Shown here: positions 1 to 6,519 of the stretch, one piece after another | Layout of the letters: each line of letters begins with the position of its first letter | Numbering within the stretch: position 1 is the first letter of the stretch | Position numbers and translations under genes: made by a program | DNA from: JANYCG01 sp031365665 | GTDB lineage: Bacteria > Pseudomonadota > Gammaproteobacteria > Burkholderiales > Burkholderiaceae_C | Direction of reading: 5' to 3' | NCBI GenBank assembly: GCA_031365665.1 | Contig: JANLYO010000173.1 | Span: 1-18,769 of the forward strand | Length of the DNA stretch: 18,769 bases | Notes under the pieces: model-generated | The model's database searches: none | What the model was told of the DNA's origin: nothing | Seen by the model: only the letters and a program-made list of their open reading frames with translations

Positions 1-135
1 GCCATCGAACTGCCTCATTGCACACGCGCTCAGACCGTCTCAACCGACAAATTGCACGAATTCAAGCGGCAACTTCAAAAATACATTCCAAATCGCGCAT
101 CTGGATGCGGTCAAACTACTCTGCCGCCCAGACTC
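1..135. other. No gene recognised at the left edge
   Basis: I see no convincing coding sequence here. The short reading frames that cross it have no recognisable protein features and overlap the cupin gene on the other strand. It lies downstream of the cupin stop codon and may include the 3' flank of a gene outside the window. Confidence 0.5.
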
Positions 136-615
136 CTAGGCGGTTGCGGCCTTGTTGCGCGACGCGTCAACGGTGCCCCAGAGCGATTCCCAATCAGCCC
201 CAGCCATGTCGGTGGCTTTTCCGTCGGCATAAAACTTGTTCGGAATCTGGAAGAACGCCAGCATCAACCCGCCTTTGGGCGACCAGGCGCTGTGGCGGCT
301 GCCCGCCGGGCGCCAGATGAACTGGCCCGCCTTGCATTCAATGCCTTCGTCGGGCCCGCTCTTGTCGACCAAATGCCCCTCGATCACCCAGGTTTGCTCG
401 ATCTGCACGTGCTCGTGTTCCGGCAACGTTGATCCTGGCGCCATGCGCATCAGTGAGCTGGCAAGGCCGCTGGCCCGGTCAAAGAGCAGGGTCTTGATTT
501 CGATGCCGGGGTATCGGGTGGTTTGCCACGGCAGGGAATCGGCGTCAACCAGCCGGGAAGCCAAGGGCGGCAAGGTGGTGTGGGCGGCGACGTGGGGCGT
601 GAGGGCAGTGGTCAT
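136..615 (-). CDS. Cupin-domain protein (159 aa)
   Basis: Single-domain cupin, a small beta-barrel that usually binds a metal and either catalyses or senses small molecules. The metal-site motif is visible: H67 and H69 in LPEHEHVQIEQTW with E73, and the second cupin motif at about 98-111 with H108 (WRPAGSRHSAW). I chose the ATG at 615 (MTTALTPH) instead of the longer upstream frame because the first 36 residues of that frame have no cupin character. The ribosome site there is weak (AAAG about 8 bases upstream). It diverges from a Bug receptor gene across about 150 bases, so the two may share control. The family has oxygenases, isomerases and non-enzymatic members, so no reaction can be assigned. 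The cytoplasmic location is inferred from the lack of a signal peptide. Confidence 0.85.
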   Translation of the reverse strand: MTTALTPHVAAHTTLPPLASRLVDADSLPWQTTRYPGIEIKTLLFDRASGLASSLMRMAPGSTLPEHEHVQIEQTWVIEGHLVDKSGPDEGIECKAGQFIWRPAGSRHSAWSPKGGLMLAFFQIPNKFYADGKATDMAGADWESLWGTVDASRNKAATA

Positions 616-767
616 GGTTAACTTTCTGGCCTTGGGTCGATTCTGCGACTGACGCAGCTTAAACCAAACCGGGCAATGTCGGCATGTAGGTGGAATCCAT
701 AGCTCGCCACGGCCCGCCAGCACACGACAATATCTTTAGAACCCAACACGGGTTGGATGGAAATATT
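616..767. promoter_or_regulatory. Divergent intergenic region between cupin and Bug receptor genes
   Basis: This 152-base gap must carry the start signals of both divergent genes. It holds a short inverted repeat, AACCC at 740-744 and GGGTT at 750-754, just ahead of the plus-strand ribosome site (GGATGG, 755-760). I could not identify a convincing -35/-10 pair. The role of the repeat is inference; it could be chance. Confidence 0.35.
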
Positions 768-1751
768 ATGAAAAACTGGCCGTTTAGCCTTGCATTTATT
801 ATTCATACAGCTATTATTTCACTAGCATGCGTCAGTGCCGCAATGGCGCAGGGCGACTACCCCAGCAAACCCGTCAAGGTCATCGTGCCCTTCCCGCCAG
901 GCGGCACAAGCGACATCATGGCCCGCATGGCGGCTGATGAACTTGGGAAGATTCTCAAACAGCCCTTCCTCGTGGAAAACATCGGTGGCGGCGGCGGTGT
1001 GATTGGCGCAGAGCGCGGTGCCAAGGCCCCCGCCGACGGCTACACGCTGACGCTCACCGGTGTCGGCTCCAACGCCGTCGCGCATGGGCTGGACCCCAAT
1101 CTCAAGTTCAATTCCAACACCGATTACACCCACATCAGCCAAATCCACCACGGCCCCAACGTGCTGGTGGTCAACGCCGAGCGCCCCTTCAAAACACTGA
1201 AGGATCTCGTCAGCTACGCCAAAAGCAACCCCGGCAAGCTCGATTACGGCTACACCTATGCCGCCAGCGGCCACATGGCCATGGAGCTCTTCAAACAGAA
1301 CGCCAACATCTTTTTGACGGGCATCCCTTACCGGGGCGGTGGCCCGCTGATGAATGCGATCCTGGCCAACGAAATCCCGCTGATGTTCATCAACCAGGAC
1401 GTGGCGCTGCAACACGTCAAAGCCGGCAAACTGCGCGCTTTGGCTGTGAGCAGCCTGCAGCGCAACCCGCTGTATCCGGATGTACCGACGGTGGCGGAGT
1501 CCGGCTTTCCTGGCTTTCAGGCGCTGTCATGGTCTGGCCTGTCCGCCCCACGCGGCACACCGCAGCCCGTGATCGACAAACTCGAGGCTGCGATGAAACA
1601 GGTCATGGGCTCGCCCGCCATCAAGATGCGCATGGAAAGCCAGGGTTTTGTCGTGCCGCCGCAAGGCAGCAAAATTTACACCGACTTCACTACCGCAGAA
1701 ATCAGCAATTGGACCCGGGTAATCAAGACGGCGGGCATCAAGCCGCAGTGA
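768..1751 (+). CDS. Bug-family (TctC) periplasmic solute-binding protein
   Basis: Extracytoplasmic receptor of the tripartite tricarboxylate transporter (TTT) type, binding small organic acids or aromatic acids in the periplasm. The start at 768 gives a normal 327-residue protein with a Sec signal peptide: K2, a hydrophobic stretch at about 5-24, and a likely cleavage after AMA (28). The family signatures PFPPGGTSDIMAR (about 41-53) and PYRGGGPLMNA (about 190-200) are present. A possible ribosome site GGATGG lies 7 bases upstream. No TctA or TctB membrane subunits are next to it, which is usual for the many orphan Bug proteins of Burkholderiales. The ligand is unknown; the cupin gene diverging from it is the only contextual hint on its left. 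It ends 21 bases from the convergent Rieske oxygenase gene. Confidence 0.92.
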   Translation: MKNWPFSLAFIIHTAIISLACVSAAMAQGDYPSKPVKVIVPFPPGGTSDIMARMAADELGKILKQPFLVENIGGGGGVIGAERGAKAPADGYTLTLTGVGSNAVAHGLDPNLKFNSNTDYTHISQIHHGPNVLVVNAERPFKTLKDLVSYAKSNPGKLDYGYTYAASGHMAMELFKQNANIFLTGIPYRGGGPLMNAILANEIPLMFINQDVALQHVKAGKLRALAVSSLQRNPLYPDVPTVAESGFPGFQALSWSGLSAPRGTPQPVIDKLEAAMKQVMGSPAIKMRMESQGFVVPPQGSKIYTDFTTAEISNWTRVIKTAGIKPQ

Positions 1752-1772
1752 CTTCGGTGCGCAAGCCGCAAG

Positions 1773-2990
1773 TTATTGCGTTTCGACCAGAAAATTCCCC
1801 GCTGAAAACTTGACCGGTGGCGCGTCGGCGTCAAAACTCACGCCCGCCGGGTCCCGGCCTTCTGCCACAGCCTTGAGTTGCTTCTGCAGCAGGCGGCGCA
1901 ACTGCACGATGCCCAAGTCAGTGGTCGCCAGAAACTCCTCTGAATGGTGCGCAATGGCACCCTGGCTCACCTGGGCTTCGTAGTCACCGGGGAAACGCTG
2001 GTGTTCTTCCTCGGTGAGATCTTCCCAGAGCTTGCCGTTCAGGCGCGAGCGCATTTTGACGAGCTCGCCTCTTTCGCGAACGCGGCCCACCACATAGATG
2101 CGGAAGCTGTGGTCGTCGATGGGCAAGACCCAGCCCAGTGACTCGACCATGCCGTAGCGGCCGATGCGCGGGCTGGGGATCACCCGCAGCGTGGGCAAGC
2201 CGGCCTCGCTGATTCGGCGCAGGGTCTTGCCGTCAGCCAGCTTGCGGATGGACAAAGTGCGCACGCTGTGCGCCTGCGTGTCCCAGGTGACCTCGGGCAT
2301 CACCGCCATCTGTTCGACAAACTGCGTACCGCTGAAGCTCGAATGCAGGATTACCACATGGAACGGGTCCACCAGGTTGTCGTAATGTTGCAGCCAGTTG
2401 CAGGGGATGACTTGCGGCCCGCCGCCGCCAATGCTGTTGTCGTCGGCCTCAAGGAACTCGCCCTCCTCCAGCACCTCCAGGCACTCATAACGTGGCAACA
2501 CCGGCTTCTTGCCGGGCAGACCCAGGTAGGCCCAGATCAGGCCGTATTGCTCCTGCAGCGGATACCAGGGCTGGCGCACCTTGTCGCGCGCCTGGCCACC
2601 GTCAGGCTCGCAGGGCTGCTCCAGGCAATAGCCCTGCACGTCGTACAGCCAGCCGTGGTAACAGCAGCGGATGCCGCGCTCCTCGACCTTGCCGTAATAC
2701 AGCGAGGAGCCGCGGTGGGCGCAATGCGGATAAACCAGGCCAGGGCGCCCGGTTTTGTCGCGAAACAGGATCAGGTCTTCACCCAGCACGCGCACTTTGC
2801 GCGGTGTGTCGCCCGCATCCGCCAGCAGGCCGATGGGGTGCCAGTAGCGGCGCAGCAACTCACCCATGGGCGTGCCGGGGCCGACTTCAGCCAACTCTTG
2901 CCTGTGGCTCGGCTTGGGGCGGCCATAAGCGGTGCCGGTGTCAATGGCAATGGGAATGACGCGGACGGAAGGGGGGCTTGCAGCGCTCAT
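1773..2990 (-). CDS. Rieske non-heme iron ring-hydroxylating oxygenase, large subunit
   Basis: Terminal oxygenase component of the phthalate 4,5-dioxygenase/vanillate demethylase type (405 aa). It hydroxylates or O-demethylates an aromatic or other ring with electrons from a separate reductase. The Rieske [2Fe-2S] ligands are C90-x-H92 and C109-x2-H112 (CAHRG...CCYHGW). The mononuclear iron site is H211 and H216 in DNLVDPFHVVILH, with D204/D208 nearby and a likely acidic ligand near D358. The start at 2990 (MSAASPP) has GGAGA upstream; the longer frame runs into the GC-rich repeat and is unlikely. It follows the Tat-type Bug receptor on the same strand about 100 bases downstream, suggesting co-transcription and a shared substrate. 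No reductase gene is adjacent, so the redox partner must lie elsewhere. Confidence 0.92.
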   Translation of the reverse strand: MSAASPPSVRVIPIAIDTGTAYGRPKPSHRQELAEVGPGTPMGELLRRYWHPIGLLADAGDTPRKVRVLGEDLILFRDKTGRPGLVYPHCAHRGSSLYYGKVEERGIRCCYHGWLYDVQGYCLEQPCEPDGGQARDKVRQPWYPLQEQYGLIWAYLGLPGKKPVLPRYECLEVLEEGEFLEADDNSIGGGGPQVIPCNWLQHYDNLVDPFHVVILHSSFSGTQFVEQMAVMPEVTWDTQAHSVRTLSIRKLADGKTLRRISEAGLPTLRVIPSPRIGRYGMVESLGWVLPIDDHSFRIYVVGRVRERGELVKMRSRLNGKLWEDLTEEEHQRFPGDYEAQVSQGAIAHHSEEFLATTDLGIVQLRRLLQKQLKAVAEGRDPAGVSFDADAPPVKFSAGNFLVETQ

Positions 2991-3006
2991 CAAAAATCTC
3001 CGGTTG

Positions 3007-3085
3007 GTCGCCGCCGGGCCGCCCCAAGGCGACTGCGGCCCCCTCGGGGGGCAGCGACCCACACGCAGTGGGGAAGCGTGGGGGC
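3007..3085. repeat. GC-rich intergenic palindromic repeat
   Basis: Very GC-rich non-coding stretch between the Bug and Rieske oxygenase genes. It contains CCCCC-TC-GGGGG (3039-3050) and CCCAC-ACGCA-GTGGG (3058-3072), followed by a G-run. I recall near-identical intergenic sequence being common in Comamonadaceae genomes, but could not verify this here. It could fold into hairpins that attenuate or process the bicistronic transcript. Only one copy is present in this window. Confidence 0.6.
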
Positions 3086-3090
3086 CAGTT

Positions 3091-4086
3091 TCATTCTGCG
3101 GTGACCCCTGCCGCCTTGATCAACTCGGCCACGCGCGGGTAATCGGCCTTGAACAGCTCGGCGAACTGCGCAGGGGTGTTGCCCAGCGGCTCAAAACCAA
3201 AGGCTGTCAGCCGCGCCGCCACGTCGGGCATGGCGGTGATGTCGCGCAGCGCCGCCGTCCACGCTTCGACGATGGGCTGCGGGGTTTTGGCAGGCGCATA
3301 GACGCCGATCCAGCTGTCGAGGTCAAAACCCCTGAAACCCTGCTCGGTGAAAGTCGGCACGCCCGGCATGGTGGAGACGCGGCGCGTCCCAGCGATGCCC
3401 AGCACCTTCATCTTGCCGGCCTGGGTCTGGGCGCGCGCGGTGGACGGGTTGGCCCAGGCAAAGTCCAGCGAATCGCCAAACAGGTCGTTGTGCACGGCAG
3501 CTTCGGCCTTGTAGGCCACGTGCACCAGGCTGGCGCCGCTCTGGCGCTGCAAGAGCTCGCCAAACAGGTGGGCCGACGAGCCCGTGCCCCAGGTGCCGTA
3601 GTTCAGCGGCTTGGGCGCCTTTTTGGCAAACTCGATGAACTCCCTGAGGTTGCTGTAGGGCGCGTTGGCGCGTGCCACCATCATCGGCCCGCCAGTGGCC
3701 AGCATCGACAGTGGCGCAAAATCCTTGACCGGGTCATAGGGTACCTTGGCCTGCAAAATCGGCACGTTCACGTGGGTGAGCGGCAGCGTGAACATCACGG
3801 TGTGGCCGTCCGGCGCGGCCTTGGCTACAAAATCCGCCGCGATGATGCCGCTGGCGCCAGGCTTGGCGTCCACGATCACCGACTGGCCCCAGCGCTGCTG
3901 CAGCTTCTCGCCGTAGACCCGGGCGATCACGTCGATCGGCCCGCCGCCGATGCCAAAAGGCACGATGCGGATGACGCGGCTGGGGAAGGGCGCGGCGGCG
4001 CTTGTCTGCGCCAGTAGCGGCAAGCCCGCCGTGGTGGCAGCCAAGCCCGCCAGGCGGGTGGCAAAGCGTCTTCGGCTGAGCGTCAT
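3091..4086 (-). CDS. Bug-family (TctC) solute-binding protein with Tat signal
   Basis: Second TTT-type periplasmic receptor, 331 aa from the ATG at 4086, which has a good ribosome site (AGGAGA, about 7 bases upstream). The N-terminus MTLSRRRFATRLAG is a twin-arginine motif followed by a hydrophobic segment ending near 30, so export through Tat is likely. The Bug core follows: the N-terminal strand RIVPFGIGGGPIDVIARVY, a VDAKPGASGIIAAD segment, and a WIGVYAPAKTP segment in the C-terminal part. There is no TctA/TctB neighbour. It is upstream of the Rieske oxygenase on the same strand, which fits delivery of that enzyme's substrate. The upstream region has repeats and palindromes listed separately. 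The ligand is unknown. Confidence 0.92.
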   Translation of the reverse strand: MTLSRRRFATRLAGLAATTAGLPLLAQTSAAAPFPSRVIRIVPFGIGGGPIDVIARVYGEKLQQRWGQSVIVDAKPGASGIIAADFVAKAAPDGHTVMFTLPLTHVNVPILQAKVPYDPVKDFAPLSMLATGGPMMVARANAPYSNLREFIEFAKKAPKPLNYGTWGTGSSAHLFGELLQRQSGASLVHVAYKAEAAVHNDLFGDSLDFAWANPSTARAQTQAGKMKVLGIAGTRRVSTMPGVPTFTEQGFRGFDLDSWIGVYAPAKTPQPIVEAWTAALRDITAMPDVAARLTAFGFEPLGNTPAQFAELFKADYPRVAELIKAAGVTAE

Positions 4087-4164
4087 GTTCTGTCTCCTGT
4101 GCTGGGTTGACGCATGCATGATGCCCTATCTGGCCGGCCACGCGCAAATCCAAGGTTACTACTA

Positions 4165-4194
4165 TTTATATAGCAAACTATTGATATTCCACGA
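4165..4194 (-). promoter_or_regulatory. Possible promoter of the Bug-Rieske operon
   Basis: Read on the minus strand, TATAAA (4165-4170) is a plausible -10 about 80 bases before the Bug start codon. The -35 is poor (GTGGAA/TGGAAT, near 4187-4193). The assignment rests on the AT-rich character and the position; no experiment-like signal is visible. Confidence 0.3.
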
Positions 4195-4224
4195 GAACTG
4201 AGTGTCAGTTTAATCAAACTATTG
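4170..4224. repeat. Repeats in the Bug-Rieske upstream region
   Basis: CAAACTATTG occurs exactly at 4174-4183 and 4215-4224, 41 bases apart (about four helical turns). The 12-mer ATAGCAAACTAT at 4170-4181 also occurs at 13733-13744. AGTTT-AATC-AAACT (4207-4220) is a small palindrome overlapping the second copy. The spacing would suit a regulator binding one face of the DNA, but repeat-element debris is equally possible. Confidence 0.5.
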
Positions 4225-4248
4225 CTCGAAACAGGTTGGTTTTCACCT

Positions 4249-4272
4249 ATAATTAACACCCATGTTAATTAT
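4249..4272. promoter_or_regulatory. 24-bp palindrome, candidate operator
   Basis: Perfect inverted repeat with 10-base arms, ATAATTAACA and TGTTAATTAT, around CCCA. It lies 9 bases past the hydrolase stop codon and 163 bases upstream of the Bug start. Its 16-base core is repeated exactly, in the other orientation, at 13816-13831. The AT-rich arms and lack of a T-run argue against a standard terminator; an operator for a dimeric regulator is the favoured reading. Confidence 0.5.
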
Positions 4273-4281
4273 GGATTTCCG

Positions 4282-5274
4282 CTAAGCCGCCGGGTAATCC
4301 GCCGCCAAAAAGCGCAGCAGCGCAGCATTCACCTCGGCGGGCCGCTCCTGCTGGATCCAGTGCCCGGCACCGGGGATCAGCACCTTGCCGCGCAGATTCG
4401 GCACACTCGCTTCCAGCGTCTCCAGCGCCCTCTTCCCCATGGGTGACGCAATCACGGCGTCGCGGTCACCCGCAATGAACAGCGCCGGCGGCAAGACTTT
4501 GGCCCCCTGAAACGGCGCCAAGAGCGCCCAGTTGCGGTCGAGGTTGCGGTACCAGTTGAAGGGCCCGCGCAGGCCATTTCTGCGAAACGCTGCCGCGTAC
4601 ACCGCAATATCAGCCTCACCCAGCCAGGCCGGCATTTCGGGGGGATCGACCAAGCCATCCAGAAAACCGCTGCCGGCTGGCACGTTCAGCGTGCGGCTGC
4701 GGTCGCCCCCAGCGGGGTTGGGCGCATCGCCCGAGATGCCCACCAACACCTTGCGCAACGCGGATTCAATGTCGCGCTCAAACTCGGCCTCGGCCACGCC
4801 TTCGCGGTTGAAGTAGAACCAGTAAAAATCTTCCAGCCCCGCCGCCCGCAGCAGGGCCATGGGCGGCGACGCCGGGTTGCGTGGCCGGTGCGGGACGCTC
4901 AGCGCGGCGACAGCCGTGAACAGATCAGGCCGCAACAGCGCGGCGCTCCAGGCCACGTTGGCGCCCCAGTCGTGCCCGACGATGCAGGCCCGCGTCTCCC
5001 CCAGCGCCGCCACCAGCGCCACCATGTCGCCCACCAGGTCGGTAATGGCGTAGTCGGCAATGGCATGCGGCGCCGAACTGCCCCCGTAGCCCCGCATGTC
5101 GGGCGCCACCACGCGGTACCCGGCCTCGGCCAGCACCTGCATCTGATGCCGCCACGAATAGGCCAGCTCGGGCCAGCCATGGCACAGCAGCACCAGCGGG
5201 CCGCTGCCCCGCTCGGTGATGTGCAGCGTGATGCCGTTGGCGGCGATGTCGCGCTGGGTGGGGGCTTGTGTCAT
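4282..5274 (-). CDS. Alpha/beta hydrolase, epoxide hydrolase type
   Basis: 330-aa soluble alpha/beta hydrolase with an aspartate nucleophile, so an epoxide hydrolase or haloacid/haloalkane dehalogenase-type enzyme and not a serine esterase. Visible features are the oxyanion-hole motif HGWPE (32-36), nucleophile D102 in GHDWGA, acid D272 in GDRDAV, base H305 in GAGHW, and a lid with Y151/Y154 and Y242 (GPFNWYRN). The GPFNWYRN lid segment favours epoxide hydrolase. The ATG at 5274 has AGGAGC about 8 bases upstream; the longer frame adds no domain. There is no signal peptide, so it is cytoplasmic. It lies upstream of the Bug-Rieske pair on the same strand but is separated from it by a 195-base gap with its own palindromes, so it is probably a separate transcript. 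The substrate is unknown. Confidence 0.9.
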   Translation of the reverse strand: MTQAPTQRDIAANGITLHITERGSGPLVLLCHGWPELAYSWRHQMQVLAEAGYRVVAPDMRGYGGSSAPHAIADYAITDLVGDMVALVAALGETRACIVGHDWGANVAWSAALLRPDLFTAVAALSVPHRPRNPASPPMALLRAAGLEDFYWFYFNREGVAEAEFERDIESALRKVLVGISGDAPNPAGGDRSRTLNVPAGSGFLDGLVDPPEMPAWLGEADIAVYAAAFRRNGLRGPFNWYRNLDRNWALLAPFQGAKVLPPALFIAGDRDAVIASPMGKRALETLEASVPNLRGKVLIPGAGHWIQQERPAEVNAALLRFLAADYPAA

Positions 5275-5460
5275 AGGGGCTCCTGGTTGTTGGCTGAAAG
5301 CGCAAGGGGCGCTCTTGATCTTGTCCAGCGTTATGAGTCTCCTGCAACATAGCATAGGTGCGCGCAGGTGGAATGGCTTTGCATTGGGCTATGGGTGCGG
5401 GCTTTGATTCTTTTTGGCGTTGTCAATGTCCATTGGTTTAAAAAATTTTAAGATATTTGT

Positions 5461-5476
5461 CTGGATATAAATACAG
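5461..5476 (+). promoter_or_regulatory. LexA-like (SOS) box upstream of the restriction genes
   Basis: CTGG-ATATAAAT-ACAG has the exact CTGT-N8-ACAG spacing of the proteobacterial LexA operator, with one mismatch in the left arm. The AT-rich centre and the trailing TA (ACAGTA) also match. It includes a possible -10 (TATAAA, 5466-5471) and lies 77 bases before the restriction gene start, the right place to repress it. Recognised by eye only. Confidence 0.55.
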
Positions 5477-5553
5477 TAAACTGGGCCTCGCTTTCTGGGC
5501 AAAGGCGTTATCACCCCTAGCGACAAAATAACCCAAAACGAGACAGACCAAAC

Positions 5554-6516
5554 ATGGCCGTCAACCTAGACAAAGTATCCCGCTGGAAGGCCGATATCGT
5601 CCTGTCGGTTGATATGTACAACGACTGGTTCATGAAATTCGCGCCGGTGGCGTTTCGCGCAACCCGAATGAAGACGACGGTTGAGGTTGCAGCCGCTCTC
5701 AAGGCAACCGGCAACCTCACCAACATCAAACCGTCGTTGATGCGGCTTCATCCAGAAATCCTCCCAACCTTGCGCATGTCCACCTGCCCGCCCATTGCGG
5801 TAGATCGGCTTATTGGACTGGCGGGAGTGTCGCCCACACTTGTCAGGGCAATGGAGTTCGACAAACGCCTGCCAGTGCGCATGTCTGCTGCAGATGCCGA
5901 CATTCACCTTGCCAAGATCGGCTCCATCATTGAGCGCCTGGCAGACCCCGATATTTTCGTTTGGCTTGCAAGGAAAACTCCGCCAACCAAAGTCGAGTTG
6001 CACAGGGCGGCAACCATCGTCGCAGACCGGTTGTGTGGCGCGGTCGCCAACCCCATCATCCGCAATGCGCAGGAGAAGCGGCAGCTCGCTGCCATCAAAG
6101 CCTGGCTGGAAGCGCGTGGCTACGCACACATTGCAGGCCGCGATGGTGTGAAGTTCAACGCCATGAAACCAGGTACTTTCAGCTTTCGCCTGAACGTGCC
6201 CGTCAAGCTCGAAGGCGGTATGAAGCAAGTCAACATTCCGATTGATGCAGTCATCATGCCGCTGGCCGCGAATCGTGGTGACCTGCCGGTCTTGTTTGAG
6301 GCGAAATCAGCAGGAGATTTCACCAACACTAACAAACGGCGCAAAGAAGAGGCCATGAAGATGGCCCAGCTTCGCAATAACTATGGCGCCAAACTGAGGT
6401 TCAATCTCTTTTTGTGTGGCTATTTTGACGGCGGTTATCTGGGTTATGAAGCAACCGAGGGTATCGACTGGGTGTGGGAACACCGCATCGACGACCTCGC
6501 ACAATTCGGAATTTGA
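5554..6516 (+). CDS. XamI-like type II restriction endonuclease
   Basis: 320-aa protein that I assign to the RE_XamI family, whose founder XamI is a SalI isoschizomer cutting GTCGAC. A PD-(D/E)XK-type core is visible: D231 (NIPIDAVI) and E249-A-K251 (LFEAKSAG), followed by a basic helix (NKRRKEE). The assignment is from recall of the family, supported by the DNA methyltransferase gene that begins 3 bases after its stop codon. It has an all-helical N-terminal half with no recognised domain. The start at 5554 has only a weak ribosome site (GAGA, about 12 bases upstream). A LexA-like box lies upstream. Its base composition is lower in G+C than that of the flanking catabolic genes, which suggests horizontal acquisition. 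The cut site is inferred, not seen. Confidence 0.78.
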   Translation: MAVNLDKVSRWKADIVLSVDMYNDWFMKFAPVAFRATRMKTTVEVAAALKATGNLTNIKPSLMRLHPEILPTLRMSTCPPIAVDRLIGLAGVSPTLVRAMEFDKRLPVRMSAADADIHLAKIGSIIERLADPDIFVWLARKTPPTKVELHRAATIVADRLCGAVANPIIRNAQEKRQLAAIKAWLEARGYAHIAGRDGVKFNAMKPGTFSFRLNVPVKLEGGMKQVNIPIDAVIMPLAANRGDLPVLFEAKSAGDFTNTNKRRKEEAMKMAQLRNNYGAKLRFNLFLCGYFDGGYLGYEATEGIDWVWEHRIDDLAQFGI

Positions 6517-6519
6517 TTG

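Noticed and set aside
2268..3104. Long plus-strand open frame of 278 codons
   Set aside because: Antisense shadow of the Rieske oxygenase gene, whose cluster and iron motifs are intact on the other strand.
2932..4017. 361-codon plus-strand open frame
   Set aside because: Antisense to the Tat-type Bug gene and the GC-rich repeat, with no protein motif.
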